DNA of 33,060 nucleotides from JOPF136 sp035272605 (GTDB taxonomy: Bacteria > Acidobacteriota > Terriglobia > Acidiferrales > UBA7541): positions 1 through 33,060 of the forward strand of contig DATEQM010000086.1 of the NCBI GenBank assembly GCA_035272605.1, read 5' to 3'. Both the position numbers and the translations under genes were made by a program. A model generated the notes under the pieces. It searched no databases. It was not told the origin of the DNA and worked only from the letters and a program-made list of their open reading frames with translations. Positions 31,303 through 33,060 of the stretch are shown here, one piece after another (positions within the stretch are counted from its first letter, which is position 1; every line of letters starts with the position of its first letter).

Positions 31303-31650
31303 ATGCCGGCTGAGTCCTTCCAGGTAGCAGGGCGTGCTGGAGCGAACGCGGGTTTCCACATCCTCACCGTGAGGGGCGCCATCACGTCTTTGACTTCGCC
31401 CGCATTCCTAGAAGCCGCTCTCGCCGCCTCCGCGCGGGTGTTGATCATCGACCTGAGCGAAGCGCCTTCGGTCGACTCCATGGCAGTCGGCGCGCTCGTA
31501 CGCGTGTTCGTCTCCCGCAACAAATCCGGCCGCAAGCTCGCGCTCGTCGGGCTGAATCACCGTGTGATCAACGTGCTGAAAATTACCGGCGTCGACCTGC
31601 TGTTCGAGACTTACCCGACGGTCCCTGAAGCCGAATCCGCGTTGAGTTGA
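31303..31650 (+). CDS. STAS-domain anti-sigma factor antagonist
   Basis: Protein of 115 residues with the STAS fold of SpoIIAA/RsbV-type proteins: ILTVRGAITSLTSPAFLEAAL, then VLIIDLSEAPSVDSMAVGALVRV, where the Ser after Asp is the usual phosphorylated residue, then GRKLALVGLNHRVINVLKITGVDLLF. It would bind and neutralise an anti-sigma factor kinase when unphosphorylated. No RsbW-like kinase or sigma factor gene is adjacent, so the partner is unknown. ATG 31303 is chosen over ATG 31294, which lies inside the -10 box; the protein-like region begins right after it. Confidence 0.85.
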   Translation: MPAESFQVAGRAGANAGFHILTVRGAITSLTSPAFLEAALAASARVLIIDLSEAPSVDSMAVGALVRVFVSRNKSGRKLALVGLNHRVINVLKITGVDLLFETYPTVPEAESALS

Positions 31651-31764
31651 TCTGTTCCGTTTTCGTAGCAGCCAAGCGACATGGCCGCGGAGGCAGTCAT
31701 TCCTTCCAACCAATCTGCCGGTTCAGCGCCACCGTAACCGGGACATCGCAGTTTCGTGCCGCGC
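31651..31764. other. Short spacer between convergent genes
   Basis: The 114 bases between the STAS and propeller stops show no T-rich terminator hairpin or other element that I can support. Confidence 0.5.
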
Positions 31765-33060
31765 CTAGCGGAAACCGCTGAACATCACCACGTCGGCGGC
31801 GTTATAGCGCGCTCGCGTGATGGCGATCTTCTTCCCATCGCGCGACCAGGCATAGGCCATGATCAACGAGGGCTCCGTATTGAAGTGCGTCAACTGTACC
31901 GGCGACCCTCCGCTGCGCGGCTTCATGTACAGGTGCTGCGCGCTGCCCACGGTGTGCAGATAGGTAAGCCCGCGCCCATCCGGCGTCCAACCGAGACTTC
32001 CGTTGTCCGGAGGCGCCTCGAGTTCCTCCACCGGCGCGCCCCCTTCCAGCTTTTGCACGATGAGCTTCGATTTTGCGCCCGCGCCTTGCCCTTCGACCTT
32101 CCCGTAGGCGACGAATGAGCCATCGGGAGAAATGGACGGCGACCCCAGGTTCCCGTGGGCTAGTTCGATGGGTGTGCCTCCATCAATGGGCACCTTGAAA
32201 ATATGCCCCATGTTATCGCTCGCGATGGATCCGTTGTATACCACCCACTTACCATCCGGCGTACAGGAAGAAGACGCTTCGCCTTTCCCATAGGTGAGCT
32301 GTTTGAGCTCGCCCGTGGCGATATTGAGTCGCCAGAGGTTCACGGTGTTCTTCTCAGAGATTATGGCTACGATCATCCCCTCACCCGGGCCGCAGCTTCT
32401 CGGGTTGAAGGCTAAATGAGTGTTCTCCAGCAGTCGCACCCGGCCGCTGCCGTCTGCGCCGGTGACAAAGATTTGGAATGCCCTGTCTTCTTGCAGCAGT
32501 TTGCCGGATGCCATCCAGGACAGGCCTTGGTACCCGGCCGTTAGTTCGCTCGAGATTGGCGCCAGCTTCCATTCGATCTTGTCATTCAGAACGGATGGAG
32601 AATCTCCTGCATAAATGGTCGACGAAGGGTGTTCCTGGGTCGTGACGAATGATTTGCCGTCAGCCGTCACGCTCAGTGACAAGTATTGGTTCAAGTCGTT
32701 GGTGATCTTGAATGGTTCTCCCGTCGGGTAAGGCTGAAACCAGATCTGCCACCGTAGACCAGTGGACTTTTCGGCGCCCGCAAACAGCAATCCGGAAGCA
32801 TCGGGCAGCCAGGCGACCGCCGGAATCAGCATGTCGTTTGGAAAGTTCTTCACCAGTTTGCCGTCCGGCGTGAGCACCCGGATGGAACCAAGTGCGTTCC
32901 CTCCCAGTTCGATCACGCTCACGGCGATGTATTCGCCGGAAGCCGACCATGAGGGATCGCTCGTAAAATTACTGCTTCCTGATTGGATTTGCGATATTAC
33001 CCGCTCCCCGCTTCCGTCTGCATTTGCGATTAGAAGCTGAGATTCGCCTTTCTCGGAAAT
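31765..33060 (-). CDS. PD40/TolB-like beta-propeller protein, 5' end beyond window
   Basis: The frame is open from base 33060 to a TAG at 31767-31765, 431 codons, with no start in the window that makes sense (a GTG at 32922 is internal). Repeats of about 45 residues carry the PD40 signature: SPDGSFVAYGKVEG, TPDGRGLTYLHT, SRDGKKIAITRA, ATADGKSFV and similar, with W-R-L-N-IATGELKQLT blades. It is the C-terminal propeller of a larger protein. In acidobacteria such propellers are often fused to an N-terminal Ser/Thr kinase and a transmembrane helix, or to a winged-helix domain, so the missing part may be one of those (inference). Confidence 0.8.
   Translation of the reverse strand: MSEKGESQLLIANADGSGERVISQIQSGSSNFTSDPSWSASGEYIAVSVIELGGNALGSIRVLTPDGKLVKNFPNDMLIPAVAWLPDASGLLFAGAEKSTGLRWQIWFQPYPTGEPFKITNDLNQYLSLSVTADGKSFVTTQEHPSSTIYAGDSPSVLNDKIEWKLAPISSELTAGYQGLSWMASGKLLQEDRAFQIFVTGADGSGRVRLLENTHLAFNPRSCGPGEGMIVAIISEKNTVNLWRLNIATGELKQLTYGKGEASSSCTPDGKWVVYNGSIASDNMGHIFKVPIDGGTPIELAHGNLGSPSISPDGSFVAYGKVEGQGAGAKSKLIVQKLEGGAPVEELEAPPDNGSLGWTPDGRGLTYLHTVGSAQHLYMKPRSGGSPVQLTHFNTEPSLIMAYAWSRDGKKIAITRARYNAADVVMFSGFR

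Overview
The window reads as about 33 kb of chromosome from a GC-rich, soil-type bacterium, most likely an Acidobacteriota member. This is an inference. It rests on two large Ser/Thr kinases with PEGA or TolB-like/TPR C-termini, a PD40-type propeller, a Cys/His protein of a kind I associate with acidobacteria, and many short dispersed palindromes between genes. I see no rRNA, tRNA, CRISPR array, transposase or phage gene.

Layout: 1-7542 (- strand) is a signalling block: a PEGA-domain Ser/Thr kinase, a secreted coiled-coil protein, an FHA-GAF-class III nucleotide cyclase, and a HEAT-like/PilZ protein that runs off the left edge. 8027-9082 is a radical SAM/SPASM-like protein. 9373-11716 (- strand) is an aromatic amino acid operon (chorismate mutase, prephenate dehydratase, DAHP synthase) with overlapping genes. 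In front of it lie a consensus promoter, a short ORF rich in Phe and Tyr codons, and a hairpin with a T-run, which together form a complete-looking transcription attenuator. 11852-15305 (+) holds two near-identical OsmC-type peroxidases on either side of a kinase/TolB-like/TPR protein. 15455-16973 (+) is an ABC ATPase and ABC-3 permease for a divalent metal. 17085-23153 (- strand) is a DUF2892 membrane protein and a tolC-MFP-RND efflux operon. The operon is divergent from an ArsR-type regulator, and the two share a mirror-symmetric 34-bp promoter. 23676-24758 (+) is an exported YVTN-type propeller.

24868-28374 (- strand) encodes a thiamine-dependent 2-oxoacid:ferredoxin oxidoreductase (gamma-delta fusion, alpha, beta). 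Its alpha-subunit active-site residues match, at identical spacing, those I recall for oxalate oxidoreductase rather than pyruvate oxidoreductase. 28949-33060 is looser accessory DNA: an acidobacterial Cys/His protein, tandem and dispersed hairpin repeats, a SET-domain protein with a full post-SET zinc motif, a 24-residue basic peptide with a sigma-54-like promoter and its own terminator, a STAS anti-anti-sigma protein that appears leaderless, and a PD40/TolB propeller protein cut by the right edge.

The strongest leads are the Phe/Tyr attenuator, the oxalate-oxidoreductase-like operon, the symmetric efflux/ArsR promoter and the small-peptide transcription unit.
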